This document shows positions 1 to 8,930 of a DNA stretch of 10,931 bases, piece by piece (positions within the stretch are counted from its first letter, which is position 1; every line of letters begins with the position of its first letter). Origin of the DNA: Chitinophagaceae bacterium (GTDB lineage: Bacteria; Bacteroidota; Bacteroidia; Chitinophagales; Chitinophagaceae); the NCBI GenBank assembly GCA_025362915.1, contig JANYEU010000287.1, forward strand, positions 1-10,931, written 5' to 3'. A program made the position numbers and the translations under genes. The notes beneath the pieces are model-generated. The model made no database searches. It had not been told where the DNA came from and saw only the letters and a program-made list of their open reading frames with translations.

Positions 1-53
1 ATCAATCATCCCCTTATTGCGTTGCTATAAAGTAATTGTTCTTAAAAACAGAA

Positions 54-367
54 TCACCAATGAGTAATGAGTGCTATCATCGTATCCACTAAATTCATCC
101 AAAGATACCATCCTTCCAAATACTCATTAAAACCCCCAAAACCAGAGATAAATCCAACAGAAAATGGGGAATGTAATTTAAACTGTGTCAATTGCAATCC
201 CCCCCTTATACTGATTTCTTTAGTGGTATCAACGCTACTTTTCCCGCAGCGGTTGTAAGCGGATTGTTGATGGATACAATATTTTTTTCCTTTGCAATCT
301 TGTAGCTACCGCCTACTGCCAAGGTTAACGGTGTGCCGATAAGGGGATGGAGAGGATAGAACGGAGA
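54..367 (-). pseudogene. Possible frameshifted gene remnant, no start codon
   Basis: Reading the minus strand from 367, one frame stays open for 53 codons and stops at 208-206. The frame shifted by one base stays open through the same zone and continues to a stop at 56-54. Joining them at a short A run near 228-231 (one A missing) gives about 100 residues with coding-like composition, including GKSSVDTTKEISIRGG and a tail rich in Phe, Gly and Trp. There is no ATG; the first frame is in phase with the transporter gene just upstream but separated from it by two stops. I do not recognise the family. A chance open stretch is a real alternative, and the plus strand also has a 63-codon open frame at 67-258 with no better credentials. 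Low confidence. Confidence 0.22.
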
Positions 368-376
368 CTAAACAAT

Positions 377-1639
377 CTAACCCACAAATTGCATATACAG
401 CAGCACAACCGCTGCGGCACTCATCAATATCAGCGTTGCAAAGCCCAATATGTTCGATAATTTCGAGTTGGTATATTCTCCCATCACCGTTTTGTTGTTG
501 GCAATATGCAGGATGATGGCAATAAGCACAGGTGCGGTTAATCCGTAGAGGATGGCGGAATAAATTAGTGCCTTTACGGGAGAAATGCCCACCACATTCA
601 TCAACAATCCGAGTATCAGCGAGATGGCTATGATGAGATAAAATGCCTTTGCCTCATAAAACTTTTTATTTAGCCCCTGTTCCCAACCAAATGTTTCGGC
701 AATGATGTACGATAGCGACCCACTTAATACCGGGATGGCCAAAAGCCCCGTGCCAATAACGCCAACGGCAAATAGTGTGTATGCAAAATTGCCCGCCAAT
801 GGTTTTAATGCTTGTGCCGCCTGCTCCACCGAGTCTATTTTACGAATACCACCATTAAATAATACCGTTCCGGCGGTGAGGATGATGAAAAACATGACCA
901 GATTAGAGAATAACATCCCAAAATCCACATCAGATTTCATCTTGTCCATTATTCTTTTATTCAATACAAATGTTTTTCTTAGTTGCCTGTCTTCCACCTC
1001 CATTGTTGCCTGCCAAAAAAAGAGATAGGGCGAAATGGTGGTGCCAAGAATGGCTACCAGTATGCTGATAAAGTCCTTATCGAACTTGATGGTGGGTATA
1101 AAAGTACCTCTTAGCACGGTGGCCCAGTTTTGTTTGTAGAGAAATGGGACAATCAGGTAAACCAACAACACCACAGAGAGGTATTTGAGTACGGAAGCTA
1201 TTTTTTGATAGGGTAAAAAGATGATGATGACCAAGAGTAGCGCTGTAAAAGCCACACTGAAAACAATGGGATGTACTTGCGGAAACAATAAATTGCCTAC
1301 TGCGCCCATGCCGGCAATATCGGCACCTATATTCATTACAATAGCCGGAAAACTAAACAACACCATTATATATAGTACGGGTTTTGAGTAGTGGGTTTTT
1401 AGGGTTCCGGTTAATCCCTGCGCTGTTACCATACCAATACGTGCGCACATTTCTTGAATGGCCGCCATTAGTGGAAAAGTGATTAGGGCGGTCCACAATG
1501 TAGAAAGACCATAAGCTGCGCCGGCTTGAGAATAGGTCGCAATGCCCGATGGGTCATCGTCGCTTGCTCCAGTTACGAGTCCTGGGCCTAATAATTTCCA
1601 AAAGCGCAGAAATTTGTTGGGTTTTATTTTGTCTACCAT
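377..1639 (-). CDS. NRAMP-related divalent metal ion transporter
   Basis: A 420-residue polytopic inner-membrane protein with about eleven hydrophobic segments, the usual length for NRAMP (SLC11/MntH) transporters, which couple divalent metal uptake to the proton gradient. The N-terminal signature is LLGPGLVTGASDDDPSG followed by IATYSQAGA (residues 16-41), the broken first helix of the LeuT-fold family. TM6 has its unwound motif as TTISPYLFFWQ (200-210). Canonical transporters have DPGN in TM1 and MPH in TM6. Here these read D29-P30-S31-G32 and S203-P204-Y205, so the aspartate is kept but the metal-binding Asn and the selectivity Met are absent. This places it in an NRAMP-related branch, and Mn/Fe should not be assumed as substrate; Mg or another hard divalent ion is possible. 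The ATG at 1639 puts a short basic leader before TM1. No Shine-Dalgarno sequence is visible. It is transcribed divergently from ssb. Confidence 0.93.
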   Translation of the reverse strand: MVDKIKPNKFLRFWKLLGPGLVTGASDDDPSGIATYSQAGAAYGLSTLWTALITFPLMAAIQEMCARIGMVTAQGLTGTLKTHYSKPVLYIMVLFSFPAIVMNIGADIAGMGAVGNLLFPQVHPIVFSVAFTALLLVIIIFLPYQKIASVLKYLSVVLLVYLIVPFLYKQNWATVLRGTFIPTIKFDKDFISILVAILGTTISPYLFFWQATMEVEDRQLRKTFVLNKRIMDKMKSDVDFGMLFSNLVMFFIILTAGTVLFNGGIRKIDSVEQAAQALKPLAGNFAYTLFAVGVIGTGLLAIPVLSGSLSYIIAETFGWEQGLNKKFYEAKAFYLIIAISLILGLLMNVVGISPVKALIYSAILYGLTAPVLIAIILHIANNKTVMGEYTNSKLSNILGFATLILMSAAAVVLLYMQFVG

Positions 1640-2014
1640 CTGTTTAATTATTGTTTTAAAAGGTTGAAAAAATAGACAACATTCTTATGAAGGCATCTAT
1701 ATGGGAGCCGATTAAACAAAAAGCGGGCAAAATTTCTACTTTTAAAAATTCTAAATAAAAATAACACCTAATACATGGAATCAATAGGGAAAAAATAAAA
1801 CTTTTTTTTGTGGATTAATGATAGTTTTTGGAAAGATGATAGAAGCATTGAACAGAAAATAGCCATTGATTAAAAGGACTTGAGCTAAACGGAGGACGCA
1901 TTTCCTTAATCTCCCAAATAATGTGCATAGTTTGTTTTTTATTTATTGTTTCAGGAACTTTACTTTGCCTAACTTTATTTTTTAAATTCTTATTTTACAA
2001 TAAATATCATAGTT
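1640..2014. other. Divergent AT-rich intergenic region
   Basis: This 375-base gap separates the minus-strand transporter from plus-strand ssb and must hold both promoters. No ORF of note and no RNA gene is visible. It contains a run of eight T near 1803-1810. A partial Bacteroidetes-like -7 box, TTACTTTG, lies at 1960-1967, about 48 bases before the ssb start, but no TTG sits at normal spacing (the nearest, 1946-1948 and 1932-1934, are too close and too far). I found no convincing promoter for the transporter. Confidence 0.5.
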
Positions 2015-2467
2015 ATGCTTAAACTTTTGGCTATTGGACATCTTGGAAAAGATGCCACCGTGAACACAGTTAATGGAAAGAATGTAATCAACTTTACGGT
2101 TGCCCATTCTGAAAAATATAAGGATGCACAAGGCGTGCAAGTTGAAAAGACATTGTGGGTTGATTGTTCATATTGGACGGAGCGGACGGCAATTGCCCCT
2201 TATTTGAAAAAAGGAACGCAAGTGTATGCGGAAGGAGTGCCAGATATACGCACCTGGACTACACAGGATGGAAGAAATGGTGCTACATTGATGTTGCGTG
2301 TGCAAAGTGTACAATTAATGGGTGCAAAAACTGCGGATGGAAGTCCGGATGGAGGTTCACCATCTTCCCAATCATCTTCTCCTGCGGCTAATTACCCATC
2401 AAATGCACCCGTTTATGAAGCACCTGCAGCAAGTGTTTCTGAACCAATAGATGATTTGCCATTCTAG
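2015..2467 (+). CDS. ssb: Single-stranded DNA-binding protein (SSB)
   Basis: A 150-residue bacterial SSB that coats single-stranded DNA during replication, recombination and repair and recruits partners through its C-terminal tip. The OB fold spans residues 1-104: IGHLGKDA near the start, the conserved strand LKKGTQVYAEG (64-74), and tryptophans 48, 54 and 81 as candidate DNA-stacking residues. A disordered linker rich in Ser, Pro, Ala and Gly follows (105-140). The protein ends in EPIDDLPF, the acidic-hydrophobic tip that binds exonuclease I, RecO, PriA and similar partners. The MLKLLAIGHLGKD start resembles a second, non-housekeeping SSB type seen in Chitinophagaceae rather than the paralogue usually found beside mutY and gldE; that point comes from memory of the family. 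The gene stands alone with an A/T-rich leader and its own terminator. Confidence 0.96.
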   Translation: MLKLLAIGHLGKDATVNTVNGKNVINFTVAHSEKYKDAQGVQVEKTLWVDCSYWTERTAIAPYLKKGTQVYAEGVPDIRTWTTQDGRNGATLMLRVQSVQLMGAKTADGSPDGGSPSSQSSSPAANYPSNAPVYEAPAASVSEPIDDLPF

Positions 2468-2494
2468 AAGGAATAAACTTGTTATTGATTGATG

Positions 2495-2530
2495 CAAAAA
2501 GGCTGTCCATACAATTGGGCGGCCTTTTTG
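2495..2530. terminator. Long hairpin between convergent ssb and tamB, probably bidirectional
   Basis: CAAAAAGGCTGTCCA (2495-2509) pairs with TGGGCGGCCTTTTTG (2516-2530), giving 15 bp with two G-U wobbles around a six-base loop. The A run and T run sit at the stem base on opposite sides, so it can work in both directions: 28 bases after the ssb stop and 39 bases beyond the tamB stop on the other strand. Confidence 0.87.
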
Positions 2531-2568
2531 GTGTTCGTTATTGAGGAAAATACTTGCTTATTTTAGTA

Positions 2569-5500
2569 TTAGTTTGGGTCGAAGCTAGGTTCTGTTGGAT
2601 CTCTGTACGGTATTTTAATTTGCTTTGGTTTTAATGCAAAGAGTTTATCAAAATCTTTTCTATAAGATAAACTAACACCCTGCCTGTTTACCCTACCCAA
2701 CGTAGAGCCACTGATATCCAAACTGTTTTTGCTGAACACAATGGCACGAAGTCGTTTATCCTGTGTAAGAACGAGTTCAACATTCAAATCTGGCAACCAC
2801 TGGAAGTTGCCATTGGTAATGGTAGAGGTGGCACCAGGTGCGGAGAAGTCTAAATCGCCACCATACGTGATGATTACATTATCATTAAAAAAGCTTTTGC
2901 CTATCTTGAAGTTGATGTTGGTACGATCTAAATGGCTATTACTGCTATTGGAAGTCAATCCACTACTCTGATCCAAAATACTCGAGCTGCTATATAAGGA
3001 AGTACCCAAATCGAAATGCAAACTTCTATCGCCAGTAAGTTTAAACAGCAGATTGGTAACGGCTGTGTTCACTTGTTTGGTTAATAACTGCGAAATGGTG
3101 TTTACACCCAAACTATTGATGTTGTTTCCTGCATTTCCTGCCAATAATCCTTGTCCATAAGGTGCAAATGTGTTGAATACAATCAGCGAAGTAGCTTGAG
3201 AAAGCATTTCATTCTGATCTGCCTCTATCTTATTGATAAATTCCATAAAGACGGGGTCTGTTTTAACAGGGCTTGATTGTGGAAAATCAAGCCGGAAGGT
3301 AATATCTGGTTTACTTAATTTATTTTTTAAGGAAGCAATTACAAAAACTTGCCCCCGGTAAGATTTGGTAGTGCTGTTTACCACTGCTTGTTGCGATGTA
3401 ATCAAATCTCCGGCACTAACCCTTTCTGCAATATATTGTGCATCTATATGGATGTCTGCATTCATGGGGCTACCATTCCATTCTATGTAGTTTCCGGCTT
3501 CTGGCAGCAATATAAATGGCTTTCTGATGAATGATTGGAAGTTAAAGTTGTAGCTACCTTGTTCTATATTGTATCGTCCATTCATGGTAAATGGGGCAGA
3601 TGTGCCAGCATGTATCTTTAACCGTCCATTTCCTACTGCCTTGATAACATCCCCAGTCTGTTCATCCAGAATTACATCTATTGCCACAAATCTATTCGAT
3701 GTCATATCCAAATCAACCGTCAAATCAAAGTCGCTTTTCTTATCTGTTGCCTGCATTTCCTTACCATACTTTTTAAATACGATAAAGTCAGCCTCTCCAT
3801 TCTCCCTATCTATAGAGTTTGGTATGTAAATATGTGATGAATCGTTTGCTTCGGCTACCATTTTTAGATAAGTGCCCTTCTCAGGACCTTTAAAGCTGAG
3901 TGTTGCCTTACCAATTGCCTTTCCAAAGAATTGTTTATTGTCTCTTGGCTTGGTATCAATCAATAAAAGCTTGTTGGTACTCAATGCAAAGTCAAAATAC
4001 ATGTCCTTGAAGCCTTTTTCCAGTAACTTACCCTTTACTTTTCCCGTATTCTTGTATCTATCCTTTATAATTATCTCCCCTAAATCAATACCATCCTCAT
4101 TAAAATTGATGGTTGCACTATCTATCTTGTAATACACCTGTGTATAGTTTACCCGTAAGCCTACATTTTTCAAGTTAACTTTCCCAAGTAGGGTAGGGCT
4201 GTTAGGATTTCCTTTCACAATTAGATTACCTGTAGCATTCCCCGTCATCTCGGAGAAAATATCTCCTAAAAAACGCTGAACAAAGCTCACTTTGGCATCA
4301 GCCAGCTGGGTATTTACATACAATGGCTGTCCAGTGGTATCTTTTGTATCGAAATAACCGCTGCTATTAAAGTTATAATTCTTATTGGGTGATACCGCAT
4401 TGAAAGATACAATTCCTTTCTTGCTATTAAAGCCTGCTGTTACATTAACCAATCCAATAGAATCCGCATCCATACGAAATTGTTCTGCCTTTATCTGGGC
4501 ATCAGCCTTGAATTCTCCAAAGAAATCGCTTAGTCTTACCGTGCCATTAGCCAAACCTTCAAATTGTGGGCTCTTTACAAATAAGGAAGTCATGTCTCCC
4601 AATACAACATCCTTTAGTTTTACAACAAGGTTATCCGCAACACTATCTGCGTCCTGCGTATCTGTTTCAACCCTTATTTCCTGCAACCCTTGGGTAAACT
4701 TTACATTATCTGCACTAACAGAATTCCGCGTAATTACAACATCACCGGCATTTTCCAGGTTCCATTTCTTTTCATTCAACACAAAAAAAGAAGGTTTAAA
4801 CTTTATCTTAACCCCATCAGGTAATAAGGTTACCCCCGCATTCAAACTTGCTTCATTCAATGTATTATCTGCCTTGGCCTGTAGGCTTACATCCGAATAA
4901 TCATTGCTAGATACGATGGAAATATTTGTATTTGGGAAATTGAGACTGTCACCCACCTTTATATTTGAAATATCTCCGTTTAGTTTTAGCGTATCCAATG
5001 TTCCTTCGCCAGTAATGTTTGCATCTGTAACCAAATATTTGCCATACGTTAACGTTGGAATGTTTGCCACAATACCAAATTTGTTTAAACGGGTATCTAC
5101 CGTTCCTTCAATATTGGCATAATCCAAGCCGCTTAGCTTTTTATCCAATATCTTGGCATAACTATCAAAGTCTTTTGTAGCCAATGTAACCGTAAAATCC
5201 TGATTGGCAGGCACAATAGCGGGTGGGGCAAAGTAAGAAGGGAAGTAATGGCTAAGGTATGTCTTGAATGCATCTGGAAGGTCTAATATCTTATAATTCT
5301 TACCCGCAAAAGTTAGCGAAAACTCATTGCTAGATAGGGTAAGTACCTTCTCCCCAGCGTCATTGTAAGAAGTATTCAATACCAAGGAATCGAAACTTAA
5401 CCTATTCTTTTCATGCAGTAGGTTGGCATTCAGGATTTTTGCCGATCCAATGAAATTATCAATGTTCTTACCTGTAAAGTTCATATCCAATAGGCCCGTA

Positions 5501-7413
5501 AGCTCAATATTGTTGTTGGTTAGTTTCAGGTTCTTAAAGTTACTTTCATGTAAATCTCCCAATATATTCACACTGGGGGTCTGTTTACTAAGATTAACTT
5601 CAATGGTACTTGTAAAGTCTAGGTTGGGGTCATCAACCTTTGTATCACCCCTGAAGAAGTTCTTTACCAGCGTACCATTGGTGGTAATGTTGGTATAGCT
5701 GTAGCCATTAAACTCAAGATTTGTGAAATTACCATCTATACTGGTATTAATCCTGTCCATATTGAAACTGGTACCTGCTATCTTACCATTAAAATCTACA
5801 AACCCCAACATATTACTGTTTACAAACTTCCCCAAATTGAAACGGGTGGTAAGCAAATTGCCAGAATAATTAGGATCACCCTTGTCAGGAATCTTCATGG
5901 CAAGGCTTGCATCCACCGCACCGATAGTGGTACTCAATACCCCGTTTGTTTTAAAATCGTATAGCGTACCTAAGAAACTTCCCCTAAAAAGAACATCACC
6001 CAACGCAGGCAGGTTTATGGCATCTATGTCTTTTAGTGCTGGGATAAAGACCGTCAAATCGTTTACATTCGTCTTAATGTTGCCATTCGGGAAGCTGATT
6101 ATTGTTTTATCAATGTTCGGTAATCCCTTCATGGCAAGCGTACCTTGTATGCTGGTGGTACCTTGCGAATGCAGAAAGAGATTTTTAATATTAAAGTTGG
6201 CAACAGAGCCAAGAAAGTTGCCTGACATGACTACTTCCTTCTTCCAAGTCTTTAAATCAGGCGCAAAATAGCCTACATCATCGCTATATACCTTTGCCTC
6301 TTTCACCCTTGCATCCATTACAACATTGGTGGTATAACTCTTAAAGTCATTGTTGAAATGTTTAAACCGCATGGCATAATAATCCCCCAAATGACTTTTG
6401 TTTGTCTGTAAATCCAGCTTGGCGAACTCCATTATTTCTGGAGTGATGCGCAATTGTGCTTTCAATTTCTTTATCTCGAAGCCAGAACGCTCCTTGCATG
6501 ATAGGGTTATATTGGTTTTTAGGGTATCTTTATTGAAGGATACACTATGGAGGGAACCATTTAGTTGTGTTATCCTAATATGAGAGCCATCAAAATGAGC
6601 GGAGGGTTTATCCTTGTCTGTGTCTAAAGAAAAGCTGCCATTATGTATCCGTACACTATCTATTTTAAGTAATATACCAGGATTGAACTTCAATAACGAA
6701 GGTTTATCATCTTCCAAATGATCTTTTTTGGCAATAGAATCTGGTCGTAATCCATCATAATCCACGATGGAGAAGTAGGGTCGCTCCATCTCCAACGTCT
6801 TCACCGAGTACCGGCCTTGCTCTACATCACCTTTGTTGGCATCAAGTAGCAGCTCATCCACTTTTACGGTCAGATTTTCGCCTGTCCATGCATCTATTTG
6901 TACAAACCGTACATTTTGCAGGTTTATTTTCTTTAGGTTTACGTAAAAAGGCTGCTCATTGGAAACAGAAGTATCCTTCGATGCAAAATGATCTACAATA
7001 AACTGATAGTTCCATACAGCAGTTTTCCGGTTTAGGTTCACAACTGCATTTTCAAGCCCGATATATTTTAAGTCTGCCTTTTGTTTCAAGAAAAACCAAT
7101 CGGTAATCCGCACCCGCAACACACCTGCATACAATAATGTATCATTGTGTTTGTCTTTTATCAGGATACCATTGAAATCTAGCTTATCAAACAAGGAAAA
7201 TCCCACCCTGTCAATCTTTACTTCTGTCTTTAAGTCGTGAGAGAGTACGTTGGTGACCCTTCTAGCCAGCCAAGTTTGTACCGATGGGAGTTGTATGGCA
7301 AGTAATAGCATCATCAGTACTGCGATGATTATTAGAAAAATCCTACCCGTTATTTTAATGTATCTCTTCAAAAAACAATAGATTTTAAATAGCGCTGCAA
7401 AGAAACACCGCAT
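2569..7413 (-). CDS. tamB: TamB-like translocation and assembly module protein (DUF490)
   Basis: A 1614-residue envelope protein of the AsmA/TamB superfamily, whose members span the periplasm as long beta-rich bridges and take part in outer-membrane protein insertion or lipid transfer, usually with an Omp85 partner such as TamA. A single membrane anchor lies at about residues 23-42 after a basic N-terminus (KRYIKITGR). An AsmA-like segment follows (VTNVLSHDLKTEVKIDRVGF, 53-72), then roughly 1200 residues of repetitive beta strands. The C-terminal DUF490 domain includes the NIEQGSYNFNFQSF region (about 1281-1294), GQVFVIASL, and FINKIEADQNEMLSQATSL near 1390-1410, ending in a beta-rich tail. 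The only upstream ATG that keeps the basic leader and anchor is at 7413. A good -7 box lies close upstream. No Omp85 gene is visible in the window. Family assignment is confident; the exact client or lipid role is not. Confidence 0.92.
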   Translation of the reverse strand: MRCFFAALFKIYCFLKRYIKITGRIFLIIIAVLMMLLLAIQLPSVQTWLARRVTNVLSHDLKTEVKIDRVGFSLFDKLDFNGILIKDKHNDTLLYAGVLRVRITDWFFLKQKADLKYIGLENAVVNLNRKTAVWNYQFIVDHFASKDTSVSNEQPFYVNLKKINLQNVRFVQIDAWTGENLTVKVDELLLDANKGDVEQGRYSVKTLEMERPYFSIVDYDGLRPDSIAKKDHLEDDKPSLLKFNPGILLKIDSVRIHNGSFSLDTDKDKPSAHFDGSHIRITQLNGSLHSVSFNKDTLKTNITLSCKERSGFEIKKLKAQLRITPEIMEFAKLDLQTNKSHLGDYYAMRFKHFNNDFKSYTTNVVMDARVKEAKVYSDDVGYFAPDLKTWKKEVVMSGNFLGSVANFNIKNLFLHSQGTTSIQGTLAMKGLPNIDKTIISFPNGNIKTNVNDLTVFIPALKDIDAINLPALGDVLFRGSFLGTLYDFKTNGVLSTTIGAVDASLAMKIPDKGDPNYSGNLLTTRFNLGKFVNSNMLGFVDFNGKIAGTSFNMDRINTSIDGNFTNLEFNGYSYTNITTNGTLVKNFFRGDTKVDDPNLDFTSTIEVNLSKQTPSVNILGDLHESNFKNLKLTNNNIELTGLLDMNFTGKNIDNFIGSAKILNANLLHEKNRLSFDSLVLNTSYNDAGEKVLTLSSNEFSLTFAGKNYKILDLPDAFKTYLSHYFPSYFAPPAIVPANQDFTVTLATKDFDSYAKILDKKLSGLDYANIEGTVDTRLNKFGIVANIPTLTYGKYLVTDANITGEGTLDTLKLNGDISNIKVGDSLNFPNTNISIVSSNDYSDVSLQAKADNTLNEASLNAGVTLLPDGVKIKFKPSFFVLNEKKWNLENAGDVVITRNSVSADNVKFTQGLQEIRVETDTQDADSVADNLVVKLKDVVLGDMTSLFVKSPQFEGLANGTVRLSDFFGEFKADAQIKAEQFRMDADSIGLVNVTAGFNSKKGIVSFNAVSPNKNYNFNSSGYFDTKDTTGQPLYVNTQLADAKVSFVQRFLGDIFSEMTGNATGNLIVKGNPNSPTLLGKVNLKNVGLRVNYTQVYYKIDSATINFNEDGIDLGEIIIKDRYKNTGKVKGKLLEKGFKDMYFDFALSTNKLLLIDTKPRDNKQFFGKAIGKATLSFKGPEKGTYLKMVAEANDSSHIYIPNSIDRENGEADFIVFKKYGKEMQATDKKSDFDLTVDLDMTSNRFVAIDVILDEQTGDVIKAVGNGRLKIHAGTSAPFTMNGRYNIEQGSYNFNFQSFIRKPFILLPEAGNYIEWNGSPMNADIHIDAQYIAERVSAGDLITSQQAVVNSTTKSYRGQVFVIASLKNKLSKPDITFRLDFPQSSPVKTDPVFMEFINKIEADQNEMLSQATSLIVFNTFAPYGQGLLAGNAGNNINSLGVNTISQLLTKQVNTAVTNLLFKLTGDRSLHFDLGTSLYSSSSILDQSSGLTSNSSNSHLDRTNINFKIGKSFFNDNVIITYGGDLDFSAPGATSTITNGNFQWLPDLNVELVLTQDKRLRAIVFSKNSLDISGSTLGRVNRQGVSLSYRKDFDKLFALKPKQIKIPYRDPTEPSFDPN

Positions 7414-7430
7414 TGAGCCAAATACAATAC

Positions 7431-7464
7431 CAAAGCTATACTTTACTGTTCAAAGAAGTGGCAA
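7431..7464 (-). promoter_or_regulatory. Candidate Bacteroidetes-type promoter for tamB
   Basis: On the minus strand, TAGCTTTG (7438 to 7431) matches the Bacteroidetes -7 consensus TAnnTTTG exactly, and a TTG (7464-7462) lies 23 bases further upstream, at the long end of the normal spacing. Transcription would begin near 7425, leaving a leader of only about a dozen bases before the ATG at 7413. The box match is seen directly; its use is inferred. Confidence 0.45.
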
Positions 7465-7566
7465 TATAGTGTTAATGATTCAATTGAACCGAATACCCTG
7501 TAACTTGTAAGCTATAACCACTTATAAGAACTTCTTGTTTGATTATAGATGCTACCCAAATTACAC

Positions 7567-8853
7567 TCACATAAAGTCTTTATACATCAAATACTTTTTC
7601 CTTATCACCATAAAGGCTGCCAGCTTGGGTTGCCAGGTGTTTCGTATCTCAACCTCACTCTTTCCTGCCCTTATCTGTTGCATCAATTCCTTGTTTCCTG
7701 CCAATTTATTAAAGAAATAATCTGTTTGCCCGCCGCTAATTGTTGAAATAAAGAAACTATCCTTAGTAGGATACAACTGATAAGCTTTTAGTAGATACTG
7801 TAATTGCAAATGATTATTTAGCTTGCGCAATGCTGCGTTATTTGCTGCAAATACATTCCAGCCGTAGCATTTCTTATCCTTGTATTTAGGCTCTTTTGCC
7901 CCAATTCTTGTAGTTGGTACAAAAGAAAAGAGTGTATCGGGGAATGAAGGATGCCCAAAGATGCAAAATGGGTGTTCTGTCCCCCTGCCCTCACTGATAT
8001 TGCTCCCTTCAAAAAAGCAAGTGGAAGGATACCAATATATGGATGCCATATCGGGCAAATTAGGCGAGGGTTTTACAGGTAAGATATACTTACTCATGTG
8101 GGTATAGTTTCTACAAGGGATTACCGTTAGTTTAAAGTTGGCGTTCTTATCTTCAAATCCCAATATCTGCCCTAGGCTCGTGGATTGTTTGTCTTCCTTG
8201 CATATATATTTCCAGTTCAGCCACTTTTCGCCCAGCAACATCTTGGCATATTCACCTTCCGTCATGCCATACACCACGGGTATGGGTTGCATTCCCACAA
8301 AGCTGCTAAATTCTTTTTCCAATACAGGCCCATCCACATAAAAACCATTCGGATTAGGCCTATCCAACAGTATCAATGGCTTGTTGTATTGTATCGCACT
8401 CTCCATAAATCCCTGCAAGGAAGAGATAAATGTATAAAACCGAACGCCCACATCCTGTATATCAAATAGCATAATGTCCACATCCAGAAGATCTACTGCA
8501 TTGGGCTGGGTTTTCTTACCATACAATGATACCACGGGTATGCCAGTGCCCTTGTCGGTGTAGCAAGCTACGGTTTCGCCTGCATCGGCCGTTCCCCTAA
8601 AGCCATGTTCGGGCGCAAATACCTTCGTAATGGTTATACCCAAGTGTTGCAGGCTATCCACCAGATGTGTGTTGCCAATAATGGATGTTTGGTTGGCAAA
8701 AATGCCTACCCTTTTACCCCGCAGCAATGGCAGGTATTGTTCCGTTTGGTATGCGCCTGGCAGTATGGGCAGCATGGTGTGTGTGGCAATATTGGTTTGT
8801 GCAATTATCAGCCCTTCTATCAGCATAAAAATTAAAAATAAGCCTAGCTTCAT
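7567..8853 (-). CDS. DUF1343 family protein, probable exo-beta-N-acetylmuramidase (NamZ/GH171-like)
   Basis: A 428-residue exported protein of the DUF1343 (YbbC) family. Characterised members, NamZ of Bacillus subtilis and Tannerella forsythia, are GH171 enzymes that release MurNAc from the non-reducing ends of peptidoglycan fragments during cell-wall recycling. Residues 1-19 form a signal peptide ending near IIAQ, without a lipobox cysteine, so the protein is probably periplasmic. Next come GKRVGIFANQTS (46-57) and the hallmark VFAPEHGFRG (78-87), whose Glu82 is the candidate catalytic residue. DIQDVGVRFYTF (131-142), LLDRPNPNG (162-170), KPSPNLPD (261-268) and EGSNISEGRGTEHPF (282-296) are further family signatures. 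Length is complete. It lies 153 bases upstream of tamB on the same strand, with a separate promoter candidate before tamB, so co-transcription is possible but not required. Enzyme activity is inferred from family. Confidence 0.92.
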   Translation of the reverse strand: MKLGLFLIFMLIEGLIIAQTNIATHTMLPILPGAYQTEQYLPLLRGKRVGIFANQTSIIGNTHLVDSLQHLGITITKVFAPEHGFRGTADAGETVACYTDKGTGIPVVSLYGKKTQPNAVDLLDVDIMLFDIQDVGVRFYTFISSLQGFMESAIQYNKPLILLDRPNPNGFYVDGPVLEKEFSSFVGMQPIPVVYGMTEGEYAKMLLGEKWLNWKYICKEDKQSTSLGQILGFEDKNANFKLTVIPCRNYTHMSKYILPVKPSPNLPDMASIYWYPSTCFFEGSNISEGRGTEHPFCIFGHPSFPDTLFSFVPTTRIGAKEPKYKDKKCYGWNVFAANNAALRKLNNHLQLQYLLKAYQLYPTKDSFFISTISGGQTDYFFNKLAGNKELMQQIRAGKSEVEIRNTWQPKLAAFMVIRKKYLMYKDFM

Positions 8854-8877
8854 CGTGTATCTATTTGCGATTTTGTC

Positions 8878-8899
8878 TGAAATTAATAAATTAATTTCA
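8878..8899. promoter_or_regulatory. Perfect inverted repeat in the DUF1343/FKBP divergent spacer
   Basis: TGAAATTAAT and ATTAATTTCA form perfect 10-base arms around AA. The site lies 25 bases upstream of the DUF1343 ATG and 64 bases upstream of the FKBP ATG. This is the size and symmetry of a dimeric repressor operator, and it would fall within the DUF1343 leader if the promoter proposed at 8931-8962 is right. Because it is pure A/T apart from the outer pairs, a chance palindrome is quite possible. Confidence 0.3.
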
Positions 8900-8930
8900 C
8901 TGTGTAACCCAGAAATGTATTTTCGCCGCT

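Noticed and set aside
67..258. 63-codon open frame on the plus strand near the left end
   Set aside because: It has no recognisable family, no leader signal, and a composition less protein-like than the opposite strand. There is not enough evidence to call it a gene.
4385..4900. 171-codon plus-strand open frame inside tamB
   Set aside because: It is a Ser/Thr/Leu-rich reverse reading of beta-strand coding sequence; several similar shadows occur along the same gene.
7505..7527. Weak dyad TTGTAAG / CTTATAA as a terminator for the DUF1343 gene
   Set aside because: It has six of seven pairs, an AT-rich stem, a nine-base loop and no T run on the relevant strand. It is too weak to report.
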